Assembly (NCBI RefSeq): GCF_965638725.1
Contig: NC_134952.1
Location: 19,905,028 to 19,969,027 of the forward strand
From: Aptenodytes patagonicus
Taxonomy: Eukaryota > Chordata > Aves > Sphenisciformes > Spheniscidae
Direction of reading: 5' to 3'
DNA length: 64,000 nt
The notes below the pieces were generated by a model that did no database searches, had not been told where the DNA came from, and worked only from the letters and a program-made list of their open reading frames with translations. Below are positions 34,916 to 46,290 of this stretch, piece by piece (the stretch's first letter is position 1; each line of letters starts with the position of its first letter). The position numbers and the translations under genes are program-made.

Positions 34916-37900
34916 CGTAAGCCCCCTCCTCTTCTGCCCACTGGAAGAAAATAAATGGTGAAGCTTTAGTCTGGCAGGTCTAATGTGCTCCTCCAGCTCA
35001 AGGATTTGAGCAGCTATTTGAGTTTTTTTATAACAAGCTGCCTACAAGTGATCATAGCATGTGATGCTAAGCTGTGCGGGTCCAGGAGCAGCACCAGATG
35101 TATCATCCAGGTTGCACAGCATGGTGATAATCCGACTGCCCCAGCGCTCCCCTGAGAGGCAGTTCCAACAAGCCACTTTCACAAGCAGGCTATGAACTTG
35201 AACAATGAAGTTGAGCAAGAAAATATTTCAAATACTTGTTACAGAAAGATCACTGAACTTCAATTCTGGCCCAGTATGTAGGGGAAATGGCAGTAGCTAC
35301 ACTTTTGCTATATTGCAGATTATACAGGGTGCAGGTCATTGAAATAGGATGAGACAATCTCACAATTCACTACCGGCAGAAAGGGGACATCCTCCCTAAA
35401 CACACACACACACCCCTTCTATCTCAGCGCTCCTGGCTGTGTGTGCCCACCGTTTACCATCAGAGCTTGTCTGAACTGACTCAGCTCACTGGCTCAAGGA
35501 AAAACTAAGTCAGCAGAAATGTAGTTATCTGATCTGCCTGTTTAGTTAGTGGATAAATCAGCCCACAGGAAAGGCCAAAACCCATCTGAACTTATGCAAG
35601 GAAGAGGGCAGGATGCATGCAGATGGGTACAGGAGAGGGAAAAGGAGGCAGAAGAGAAGACAGGACAGAGCTCTTTTGTAGCACCAAGCTGTTAGGCTCA
35701 CGTCCGTAGGCATCACTGTAAGCTAAAAGCATACTAATGATTTACCTTAAGACTATTAATTTCAGCATTGAAAGAAAAGCCTGGTTCTATGAAAATCTAC
35801 CATGGTATTAGGTGGAATTCAAGCAATCTTTTGGTCATTGGTTGAACTTTCAGGATTATTTTAAGAGAGCCTGTGAGGTCTGCAAATGTCAAGAACTCTG
35901 GACTTCAAAACTCGGCAGATCTGAAAGCTGGACAGCTGCAGTAGAGCTCATTGCTGTATACTACCAAGGGCAAAACAAATTCTATTTTTAGTTCACCTTG
36001 TGCAAGAAGTGAAGTTGTCACAAAGATGAAAGAATTGGTCTTTACTAAAAATAGTATGCAAATTAGGCCATACTTTCTACAAGCTTATCTTTTCCCTTCA
36101 CACTCATAGCCATGGTCAGTAGCAAACACTTTTCCTGAAAATACACATGGCATAGACACAACTGTCATTTACGTTCTCTGCACTCATGAGGAGGAAAAGG
36201 AAAAACAGAACAAACCCCAAAACAGTGTACAATGTAAAACACAAATTGCGTACAGAATTATGTAAATGGAAAATAAAATACATCTGCAGCTATACATGGT
36301 CTCTTACTTTGTAGACCAAGGTCAAAATATTCTGAAGAAAAAGAGTTCCTTCAGCCACGACAAGGAGTTCCCTGGTCTCAGTGTTTTGTATCAAAATACT
36401 TGAGTTAAATGTCTACATGGTCTCTTATGCTCTTTCTTGCCCCCTTCTACCTGAGGAGGAGTGGCCAGCAACATGGAGTTTTGCAACCTCAGCACTTTTT
36501 TAGCTTTTGATTGTCCGTCTTTTAAAAGTGATTGAGAAAATAAAACATTTTTTTGGAGGAAATTAGTGTCAGGATGGAGAATAATTGTATTTAGCTTCAT
36601 CTTGATTATACAAATTAGAATGGTCTTATTACAAACATCTACTAATAAAACAGGGATTGGCATAGAAATATTGACACACGCTTGCCTATAGTTCTGCTAG
36701 CAGCACCATTATAATAAAAGACTAGGATACAATGCAAAAATGAAAAAGAACATTCAGCATAGAGAAATTCTGTTGTGTTGGTTGGCTGCTGAATAGCTGC
36801 TTCAGAGATTGACAGAACAGGATGGGGCTTTTAAATGGGACAAAGACTTAATTCAATAGAGAAGCAATACAATACAAAAAATTGAATTATATTCATTTAC
36901 ATGCAAGCTATTAAATGGGTGAAAAATTATTCTTTTTTCTTTTAATTTACAGCTTTACAGAGAAATTTTGATTTTGCAGTGTTCATGCAAATTGCTACCA
37001 TAATCTACTTTTTCTCTGAGATTCAGAATTTTGCCCACTTCATTTAGAGAGCACACAAACCGACTGAAATGGTGATCTATTTCGTGCCCTAGCTTTATCT
37101 ACCATCCTCCATTATTCTTTCTGAACTCAGCTGAGTCAAGAAATGAGTCATGGCTGTGTCACATGGCTCAGCTACTTCTGAGGACATCTCATTCCCAAAA
37201 AGAAACACAAACTGCCCTTGACATTCATGAGCCAAAGAGAATAGTGAAATATGGAGAAACCCTTCATCCCACCAATGTTAAACCGAGAACACTTCCTGAG
37301 AAATCAGTATATACCTACACTGAAGAACTTCAGTTTACTCCAGCGTTTTCTATTCCTCGTGGGCCTTCCTTTTAAATTTGTGTTCAGGTACCTTGACCCA
37401 TTTCTTCTGATAGTTTAACCATTCCCATTTTCTGTATTCTGACTTTAGTTATTTATAGCAGATTCTCTGTACTAATGAAATCATTGAATTTTGCCTCTGA
37501 TGTCAACAGCGAAGGAGTCAGTGAAGAGAACCTCTCTAAATTCACTTCCTTGAATTGTCACCAGTGCTGATACATATAATGCTGAGCTAGATTAGAGAAG
37601 GGATTGAAATAAGTAGGGGGAAGAAATATACAGGAAATTATGTATTTCTAGGACTAGGAAGCAGGCAATTCTCATTTTCAATGAGAGCATCACAAAAGAA
37701 ATTGATGTTGTCACTGGAATAAAGGTAGCACATAGTCCCTTGCAAGGTTTCAGGTCTTTGTGAGGCAGATCTGCATGATCAAATAGAGGACCTCAGCGAT
37801 TTTCCAGGTATAAACTTATGCCCTTCACACTTACATTCAAGCTTACATCATTATCAAAAGAGATAAAGCAGCAGCAAAGGAAACAGGATTAACCATGAAA

Positions 37901-38078
37901 GTCATTAGATTTTAAATTACTGAAGTAAATAAACTTCCCGCACAGTGACCCAGAATATCTAACTTTTCTTTAAAAACTGTTAACACAGAAAACTTATCAT
38001 TTTAATACTTTCTTCCATCAGGCCCAGAATAAATACAAAGTACAACAGCCTGATGCCTACAGCTCTGATTCAAAGACT
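34916..38078. other. No recognisable feature
   Basis: Includes only a short CA run at 35400-35413. No exon, RNA gene or named repeat was recognised. Confidence 0.45.
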
Positions 38079-38150
38079 CATGTATATATATATATACACA
38101 GATTTATATATTTTTATATATATATATATATATATATAAAAAAATCTGCA
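38079..38150. repeat. Palindromic AT-rich repeat (TA microsatellite in inverted arms)
   Basis: A TA/CA run (38082-38098) is followed by CAGATTT (38099-38105), a stretch of about 36 bases made only of A and T, and AAATCTG (38142-38148). The AT core is itself close to self-complementary, so the whole block of about 50 bp can extrude as a hairpin or cruciform. Confidence 0.8.
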
Positions 38151-41129
38151 CAGATGTCACTGCATCATTGCATTCAGTCTGGAGGAGAAGACTAGCGGCC
38201 CATTCCAGGGGAAAAAGGAGGAATAGCAGGTTGCCCCTGAGCCTGACAAAGCAGCAGTCACTGACCAGCATGATCGTGGATGAATGTACACCCTTGCAGT
38301 CGTGTATTTTTCACCGACAGTCTTACCCCACCACCAATCCCTCATTGTGGGACATGATGCACAAGGACCCACACCCAATACACAACTACCCCACACACAC
38401 ACGTCATACAGACTGATACATGTGAGCTCATGTTTTGCATTATCCGATAGGCAGTCTCATGTCCTGGGATTCAAGTTCAGAGGTGTAAGAAGACATAGTG
38501 AGGGAGTCCAGCATTTTCCTACGTGTTCAGCTAGCACATGCAGGTGCTCTCTGGTTTCTGATTTCAGGTGAGTCAGTCTTTTTCTACATGAGCATTCCCT
38601 GATCTCAGGAGCATAACATTCATTCTCTCACAGCCACTCCTATATTAGTGAAATGTTACTATATTTCCATTTTTATTTCTATCCCCTGTGGACTTTCAGT
38701 TCCCTGCAAGCATATGAAAACATTAAGAATAATAAAGCTTAGTTCTTATATATCATTTTCCATCTTTAAGCATAGAAACTAATGATGCTCTAAGTCCCTA
38801 CAACAGCGCTTTTTAGAGAGTAGTAAGGCAAGAACACCTTATTGGAGAACCAAGAAGGTGTGAAATGACATTTAGTTAAGAGACTGTATTGTAGATTAAA
38901 GAGACATAAAATGCTGGTTTTCAGCTAAGAGCAGAACCTAAATGAAAATCCCAAGGTTTTGGGGAGAAAACAGCACTAATTTGATATAGATAAGTGTAAC
39001 TATAAAATCAATCTACTAGGTACTTATAGCAACAGTGCAGTTAAGCCAGTAGTTGGAATATGGCAGAAGACACAAAAGACTGAACATTTGTATTGTGAAC
39101 TTGGTTAAGACATGAGCTCAAACGTTTTTTATGAAGCTCATCCAGTCACTTCATTGGATTCCCCCAAGCTGCTGTGATGTACCTGTAAGTTGGGTCTCTG
39201 GACTTGTAAGCACTCCCTTGTTCCTGGGTTGCCTCCAGCCATCGTTTCTGGATCTAATTCATTCAGTACTCTTATTAAATACAACATTATGTGTTTCTTG
39301 CTTTACCTGTAAACAGGAGACAGTCTCTTCCAAAAGAGACCTCCTAAGAAGCTTGAAAATATCCTTTCCCATACCTTTGTTCATGAGGGCAATTTCACTG
39401 CTGGTCTAACATTGTCAAGCTACTCAAAGCAAATAGACAGGACTTACTACATGATTTTTGTTTATTTCACACAGACCAGGAGACGTACAGTTTTATGTAA
39501 AACATGCAACATCTCCATCTGCACCCTCTGCCTCAGAGTCCCAAAGAGCTTACTGACCTTTTGAGTTCCAGGTCCCTCCTGCTAGACTGCATTACCCAGC
39601 TCAGAGTGAGCCCTTGAAATGCTGTGTTTTCTTTATTTCACTTTCTCCAGTGGTCCTGTTAGCTTGGCAGTCCTTAACTTCAGTGCAGAATCTATTCCCG
39701 TGTGACTCCCTGCTTGTCAAGCCTTTCTTTACTTAGCCCTGCCTTTATACATTCCGTGGTCTTTTTGTTTGTTTCAAGGGTTTTCTTGTCCTTAAAACTC
39801 TAGGTTTTCATCCACAGACAACCAGAAAAAACGTGTTTTCCTGTAAGGAAGTCATTACATGATTTTGGTTGGAGAAGAGCTAACTGTTTTTAATAACAGT
39901 TTTAATGCTCTTATTCAGACCCAGTATTCTGCCTCCTTGAGCCCAAGAAGTAGGTAGACAGAGTATCTTAAACAATGGCATAAATATATAGTGAGACCAC
40001 AGACCTGAGCAGAATTCATAAATGGTGCATAGACAAATCCCCAAATGAAAGTAACATTATTAATCAGCATGGTCATTCAGAAACCTGAACTGTTCTGCAG
40101 TCCTAGGCATTCAATTGTTTTTTCTCACTGGATTTTTGTTCATTGACAACAATGATGATTAATGACAGCCTGGCCAATAGTGTATTTACACTCCAGAAGA
40201 CAAAGTGCTACAACATTTAGCAAAAGAGAACAAAACAAAAACACGGACATATGGGTTGTTAAAATGGTATTTTATTAAACAATTGTGAAACTTTAACAAG
40301 AAGTATATCCTCTGATTGTAATGGATAGTCAGATGGTTGAAACAATTAATCTGGGTTTCCTGTATAAAAATGAAAGAGGTTGGTGCAGCAGAAATCATTA
40401 GAATGTAAAATAAGTAGAACCTTCTCTGTTCTAGAATTCAAAGGATGAAGGTGTTTTTCAAGCTGCTAAAATAGCATGAGTTAATACCTCTAAAGACAGT
40501 CATCAGCCTTACCACTACCTTCTAAGCTAAAACATGCATTTCCTGTTTAGTTTGAGTCAAAGTTTCACGAGTTTCTATTTTTCTGGGAACTTAAGATAAC
40601 TCTTCTGGAACTCAATTTAATTTTGACATCCTATTCATCTTCCTGCTTATTTCCCATCACTGACCCTGATCTTATTACAAAACCTCTGAGAATGTCAGCA
40701 ACTGCAGGGTTGGGGGGTTTTTGACAAGTTACTCTGGAATGTGTTTAATGCCTTAAAATTGTCATTGATTGAAACTAGCAATTCTAAATGAGCAATTGAA
40801 AACTAATTTCCCTCTGTTTTTTATTTCTGTTTCTCCCCAGCCACATGTTTGGCACTCCTGGGCTGATTTCAAGACGGACAGACTGATGGCTGTTAGGAAC
40901 ACATCTTTCTTTATCCTAGTGCTTGATTTAGCCTCGTTCAGGTTATAAAATCAGTGGAGGTTACTTCTATGCCCCAACAGGCCAATTGGGAAAACTGAAA
41001 AGACTGAGCATTGCTCCTGTTCTATGGAATAAGGGCATCATACACAAACATAGAGCTGATTGTACACTCTGTGTATTTGTGTGTCCTGTGTTTAATGTCT
41101 AATGAGGACATTTAAAGTCTAGTGAGGAG
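38151..41129. other. No recognisable feature
   Basis: Stop-dense sequence without recognised genes or named repeats. Confidence 0.45.
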
Positions 41130-42010
41130 TGTCAGGACAGGGTGAGCTAGATGGAAATACCTAGACAGTGCTATTTCCCTTGACAAAGTATTCCACCTTC
41201 TAGTGATCTGCAGCTGGGACTTGTCGTGAGTATCTTTGTGTTACTAATTCTGGATGATTTCTTTCCATGAGTTTGTCAGGTCGCTTTCTGAACACATGCA
41301 AAATTTGGCATCTACCACACTGACCTCCTGTGACAATGAAGTCCACAGTCTAACTGCTCACAGCATACTGAAATTCCTTTTTTCTGTTTGAGACATCTTA
41401 GTTAGATTTGATGTCCTTTGCTTCTGGTATTATGATACTCAGTGAATAATAATTTTCTGTCTGCTTCCTCTTTCCATTTATGTTTTCTTCATGTCCATCA
41501 CATCTGTCCCTCAGTTATGTCTTTTTCCAGGCTGAAGTGTTCTTGTCCATTTTAGCAATTTTTCACACAAAAGCTGGTTATCTCATCATCCTTCCTTTTT
41601 CCAGCCTTTTTAATGTTGAGATATACTTTTCAAGACTGAAGAAAGAGAACTGTATGTAATATTGAAGTTGTGGTCACAATAGTTTAAACAATGATATAAT
41701 GAAGTTTGCTGCTGCTATCTTCTTAGTGCTTCTTGCTATTCATCTTTGCTTGACCACTACAGAGCATTGAGCTAACATTATGAATATAATGTCTAGATCT
41801 TTTTTCCAAACACATGTCAAATTGCATTTATAAACTTTGTAGAATCCCTTGGCAACAGTCTACCATTGTTTTGGTCCTCCTTAAACTGAATAACTTAGCA
41901 TCCTCAGCAAATTCAAGATAATTTCTAGAGCTTTTATGCATATGCTGTGAATCATAGGCCCTAGCAATTTTTCCATTTTGCCACAGATTCACTTGTGATC
42001 TCACCTTGTT
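41130..42010 (-). mobile_element. Ancient CR1/L3-type LINE copy, minus strand
   Basis: On the plus strand I recognise, in order, TGACAATGAAGTCCACAGTC (about 41332), CTTCTGGTATTATGATACTC with the following AGTGAATAATAATTTTCTGT (about 41422), and TGTCCATCACATCTGTCCCT (about 41492). CAGGCTGAAGTGTTCTTGTC (about 41530) and AAGAGAACTGTATGTAATAT followed by TGAAGTTGTGGTCACAATAG (about 41643) come next. The last anchor is CTTAGCATCCTCAGCAAATT (about 41894). This is the antisense order of the 3' half of the same ancient class as the copy at 21280. It is strongly diverged. Subfamily not determined. Confidence 0.65.
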
Positions 42011-42029
42011 TCCTATTTCTCTTTGTTTC

Positions 42030-42180
42030 TCAGTCTATGGAAGGACATATGAAAGGCCTGTGCATGTAAGGATGATGTTAGGGGATTCAAAGCTCACCTG
42101 AAGTTAATGCTTACAAGGGACATCAAGGGCAACAAGAAGAGTCCTGCTGCTGCATTTGTAGTTAAAATAGTAAAAGGCTA
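42030..42180 (+). mobile_element. CR1 pol linker fragment, plus strand
   Basis: From about 42060 the plus strand reads CKDDVRGFKAHLKLMLTRDI and continues KGNKKS. This is the CR1 pre-RT linker (CRDxVRKAKAxLELNLARDxKGNKKGF). DNA similarity is clear around GGGACATCAAGGGCAACAAG (42117). About 120-150 bp; both ends are lost. It has the opposite orientation to the copy just upstream and is older than the copy at 42734. Confidence 0.7.
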
Positions 42181-42246
42181 AATAAGAAAAATGTGAAGTT
42201 TCCACTTTTGAAATATTCACTTTTAATTTTCACTTTCCATTGGATT

Positions 42247-42438
42247 TTATTGTTCAAGCAAGGTTTTTGAATATAGGTACATCATAGGCACTGGCTTACT
42301 GATAGCAAAATTTTGAACCACATCTTCTGGTATTAAAGAGCTGCTTTTCTCCTCTGGGACTCCTGGCTGTCTCTCCATTAAACAATCATTCATTACATCA
42401 AAAAACTTAACTTTGGCATCATATTGTGTCTGTGACAT
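42247..42438 (-). other. 63-codon open frame, unknown
   Basis: The minus strand has an ATG-initiated open frame whose product has a fairly protein-like composition (QYDAKVKFFDVMNDCLMERQ near the start, EDVVQNFAISKPVPMMYLYS near the end). There is no recognisable domain, no polypyrimidine tract before a usable acceptor and no neighbouring exon. It is more likely chance or an unrecognised repeat relic than a gene. Confidence 0.15.
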
Positions 42439-42733
42439 CTTACTTTACATCCTAATTTACAATTGAAGTATCCTATCATAATAGCCTCTTTGATCATGCT
42501 GTTTGTCACAACGAGGTATTATAACCAACCTGAATGGCTGGCTGATGTCAACAGGCAGTGCTGTCATTTCTCCGTGTAGTTACAGAATTACCATCTGTAC
42601 AGAATCCATACTATCTGTTGATATGCTTAAATTATTCATAAAATTTAACTCTCTGAATGCTGTCACATGTTGCACCACTACTTCCCCTCCAAGAAATGCC
42701 TTATCTTTCCTGCAGACCCTCTGGTATTACATA

Positions 42734-43154
42734 GTCTAGAGAACAAGTCTTATGAGGAGCGGCTGAGGGAACTGGGGTTGTTTAGCCTGGAGAAAAGGAG
42801 GCTCAGGTGAGACCTTATCACTCTCTACAACTGCCTGAAAGGAGGTTGTAGCGAGGTGGGTGTCGGTCTCTTCTCCCAAGAAACAAGCGATAGAATGAGA
42901 GGAAACAGCCTCAAGTTCCACCAGGGGAGGTTTAGAGCGGATATTAGGAAAAATTTCTTCACCGAAAGGGTTGTCAAGCACTGGAAGAGGCTGCCCAGGG
43001 AAGTGGTTGAGTCACCGTCCCTGGAGGTATTTAAGAGACGTGTAGATGTGGTGCTTAGGGACATGGTTTAGTGGTGGACTTGGCAGTGTTAGGTTTGTGG
43101 TTGGACTCGATGATCTTAAAGGTCTTTTCCAAGCTAAATGATTCTATGATTCTA
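42734..43154 (+). mobile_element. 5'-truncated CR1 3' end, second young copy
   Basis: Begins abruptly at GTCTAGAGAACAAGTC, equivalent to about 4878 in the copy at 4074. It runs to the same 3' UTR (TTGGACTCGATGATCTTA) and ends with ATTCTATG plus ATTCTA (43141-43154). In sense it keeps YEERLREL and [10 protein letters not shown], then a TGA at about 42808 where the other copy has GGA. It re-opens to the normal stop at 43069-43071. By eye roughly one base in eight differs from the 4074 copy, and the tail is shorter. It is a typical dead-on-arrival CR1 insertion. Confidence 0.93.
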
Positions 43155-46100
43155 ACTGATTATCATTCTTCCACCAAGTGTATGATATGCCAAATCCTTG
43201 TTTAAAGCCACATACTCCTGTTCTATTTTTTTAGACTTATAGAATTTGTAAAGCAGTACCAGTCCTCAGTCCAATTGCCACTTTTCTGGGTTCTGTTTAA
43301 ATAGGAACTAATTTGATCATCCTACCCTTATTATTAACTGTTTTAAGTTTTGTGAGATTCTAATATATTCTATCTTTGAGGAAACAGCATCTCTATGATT
43401 TCAACTGAAAGGACATATCATCCGGAAACCTATGATCTTCTACACCTTTTAACCTTTTTTTAATCTTTATTTTAAAAACTCCCCTGTAATCTTCCAAATT
43501 TTAAATGACATTTGTCTGTTTCCATTTTGTTTTTAATGAAGTCATTATTGCTTCCAAAATACCAGTTATTCAGTGGATATGTGCAGAATGACAGTATTGC
43601 TTACCAAAGGTGAGCTCATATGCTAACGTGGTTCCCAATTAGAAAATAAACAGTGGCTAACTTAGAAACACAGCTGCAGAGGAGTAGCCATGTAGTCTCT
43701 GCTTTCCCTCATTCAAAGAATCATATGCTGCCAAAAGGAGGCTGGGGAGAAGAAATATTCAAAATGGTGGAGAGACAAATTAAAAAAAAAAGCAAATAGG
43801 CAATATTTACCTGTAAACTTCATACAAATTCCTTGCAGTTTTTATATAGTCACAACCTTTAAACAGACTTTTCTCCTTAGATAGCTCATGGGTTTTTTGG
43901 CAGGGCAAGAGTGTTTCATCTGAAGTGCTGGGAGAAACGTGAGCTGTACTATTACAGCTTTATGGTTCTCTTGCCTTACAGAAACCCAACCAAAAAAAAG
44001 AAATGTGTCTAAATCACTCCTGAACTTCAATAAAGGTTTACTTCTATTTTGCTTCTTACAATGTGCAAGAAATGCTTTTGTCTGCACTGTTTTTTCTATC
44101 CCAGATATCCACCTTTGAAGAGAATATTTCAGATCTGCATGAATTCCTACATTCTCTTCATAATTTGTACAGACTTTTCTCATGGTATTAGGTAGCAAAT
44201 GCAAAAGCATCAGAGGGAAGATCTTATTAGGAGCTAAACTTTAATCCTTTGTAAATAGTTAACTGCAGAGCTGTGTGTATTATTTTGACAGATACATGCA
44301 CTATGCCTCAAAGCCACTGTTACTTGAAAAATAGCAACGTAAGTCTGTCGATCTGCATACCTCCCATATTATTTACAGCTTAATACAATACCCAAATGCA
44401 TTCTGTGAAGTAGGTCCATGCTGTAGCTAAGGTTTATTACTACAGACATACCACACAGACATATCCTAGCTATCTTTCAGCTAGGGAAGCTTCAGCAGAA
44501 AATATGCATGCAGGGGTTCAAGAAAACAGAGAATCTGAGGATGTATTTTGGCAGTAAGATGGCATTGATGCAGCTAGACTGCTAGACAGACTCTGCAGTT
44601 AAAGGTAGGCTGGATAGGTCATATTTTAGTGTCAGTGCAGATAAACACTAAGAAATGAAAAAAAATTAGGAGAAAGCAAGATTAACCAGTGTGGTGCCTC
44701 TTAATCTTTTTTTTTTTTTTATTTCCCTGTTAGAGATGCATTGATTTTCAGAAACATCTAAGGACTGGCTCGCAGTCTGCTAACGATGTCTGACAACAAG
44801 CAATGACAAGAATTACTTGTATGGACCACCAACAGCTTATGGACCAGTGGCTAAGTAACAATGCACTAATGGCTTACTTGCTGAATCAGGAATTAGTCCA
44901 AGGTCTGGAGCTTCACCTTTAGCCAATGCTTTCCATTCTTCATGTTTATATCTCCTTCAATGGTGTTAAAGGCAGCTTTTCCACCTCTTTTATTTCCTTT
45001 TATTTTTTCCTCTTGCAATGAAAGGACTGGTCCTTTCAGTGTGGGCAGCAGATTTCTGTGTCCTTAAAGAAACTCATAGCATCAGAAACTTCCTCAGAAA
45101 TGCCACAAGATGCCAAAAAGAAATCATTCTCAAAGGCAAACACAACATATCATTAAATGGAGGAAAGGAGAGGCTGTGAAGGGACATCATCTGAAATACA
45201 TTAAAGGATGTGCGTACATACATCATATCAACGAGTGTTAAGGGGAGAAATAGGGGCTTCCTCAGCTATCATGTACCAGCCATTCCAATGATCCAGTGTT
45301 TGGATCTTTCCTTTAAACATTTAGTATATTAACAGCTCAGACTTCAGTTGGTTTTGTGTGGGCAAACCCTAGTAATGTTGCAGCTAAAAAAGTTGCATCA
45401 TATGAAGACAGCTGAGGGCAAGCTAGAACAAAGCTGGAAGTACTGGGAAGCTCAAAGGAAATAATAAAATGGAGTATTTCCTTTTTTATATTCACTTGGG
45501 GCCAAATGGAATGATATTTTACACACATAAATTCTTTGTTCAGTCAACGCCTTAATAAAACTAAACCGTCTGATGCTTGTATTTCTTCCCAAGCTTGGTA
45601 TATACCATACTGTCACTTGAAATGTTAACATCAAGGACTTTGAAGGTGGATTGATGGCCAAGGCAGGAACCTCTCTGAAGTTTAGTGACCTTTTCTCCAA
45701 ACCATCCCTTTTCCAAAATGACCTAGAGCACTGATAAGAGCAGAACTCTGCTTTGTGCAAGAAAATTTTATGAATCAGATCTAAAGCAAGTCCTACACCA
45801 TTTGGAAGTAGCTATATAGCCAGTGCTATATGGCCAGCCCCAAGACTGAAATCCATGGGTGGGAAAGTGTGCTGGTCAACAGCAAAATTCCTGAAAGGTC
45901 AGCTGAAATGCTATTATGTGAAGTGGACTTGTGACAGAAGCTAGCTGCTCTAGATTTTGCAAGATTTTTTTCCAAATATGAGTAATTATCCCTAAAGGTT
46001 CTATTCTAAGCCCATAAGGTCTCTTAGGTTGTAAGCCATGGCTTGCTTTTTGGCAGGAGGGAGGAGAAAGGAGAAAAGAAATGCATGAAACACATTATAG

Positions 46101-46204
46101 GAACTTTTAAAAATGTATTTATGAGCTGTCATTAATAATTATTATTCTGAGTGTTGGCAGTAAACACTCTTTTAAATGCCAATAAACCCACCATTGCAGG
46201 ATGT
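43155..46204. other. No recognised gene
   Basis: Contains an open frame of 122 codons on the minus strand (43842-44210) that I do not recognise, poly-T at about 44708-44720 and otherwise stop-dense AT-rich sequence. Confidence 0.4.
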
Positions 46205-46290
46205 AATTCTGGTCTGACACCATTCAACTCCCATGTAACAGAATGAAGTTACTCTTATTTACACCAGAGCAAGAGTGCAACTACACCTTT
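46205..46290. repeat. Amniote-type interspersed repeat (GTTACTC...TTTACACCAG)
   Basis: GTAATTCTGGTCTGACACCA, TTCAACTCCCATGTAACAGA and TGAAGTTACTCTTATTTACA followed by CCAGAGCAAGAGTG match the order of the palindromic family. That family reads ATTCTGxTCTxAxTTACACC, TTGAAGTCxATGGAGTTACTC and TTTACACCAGxGTAAxAG. The left arm is degraded. Confidence 0.5.
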
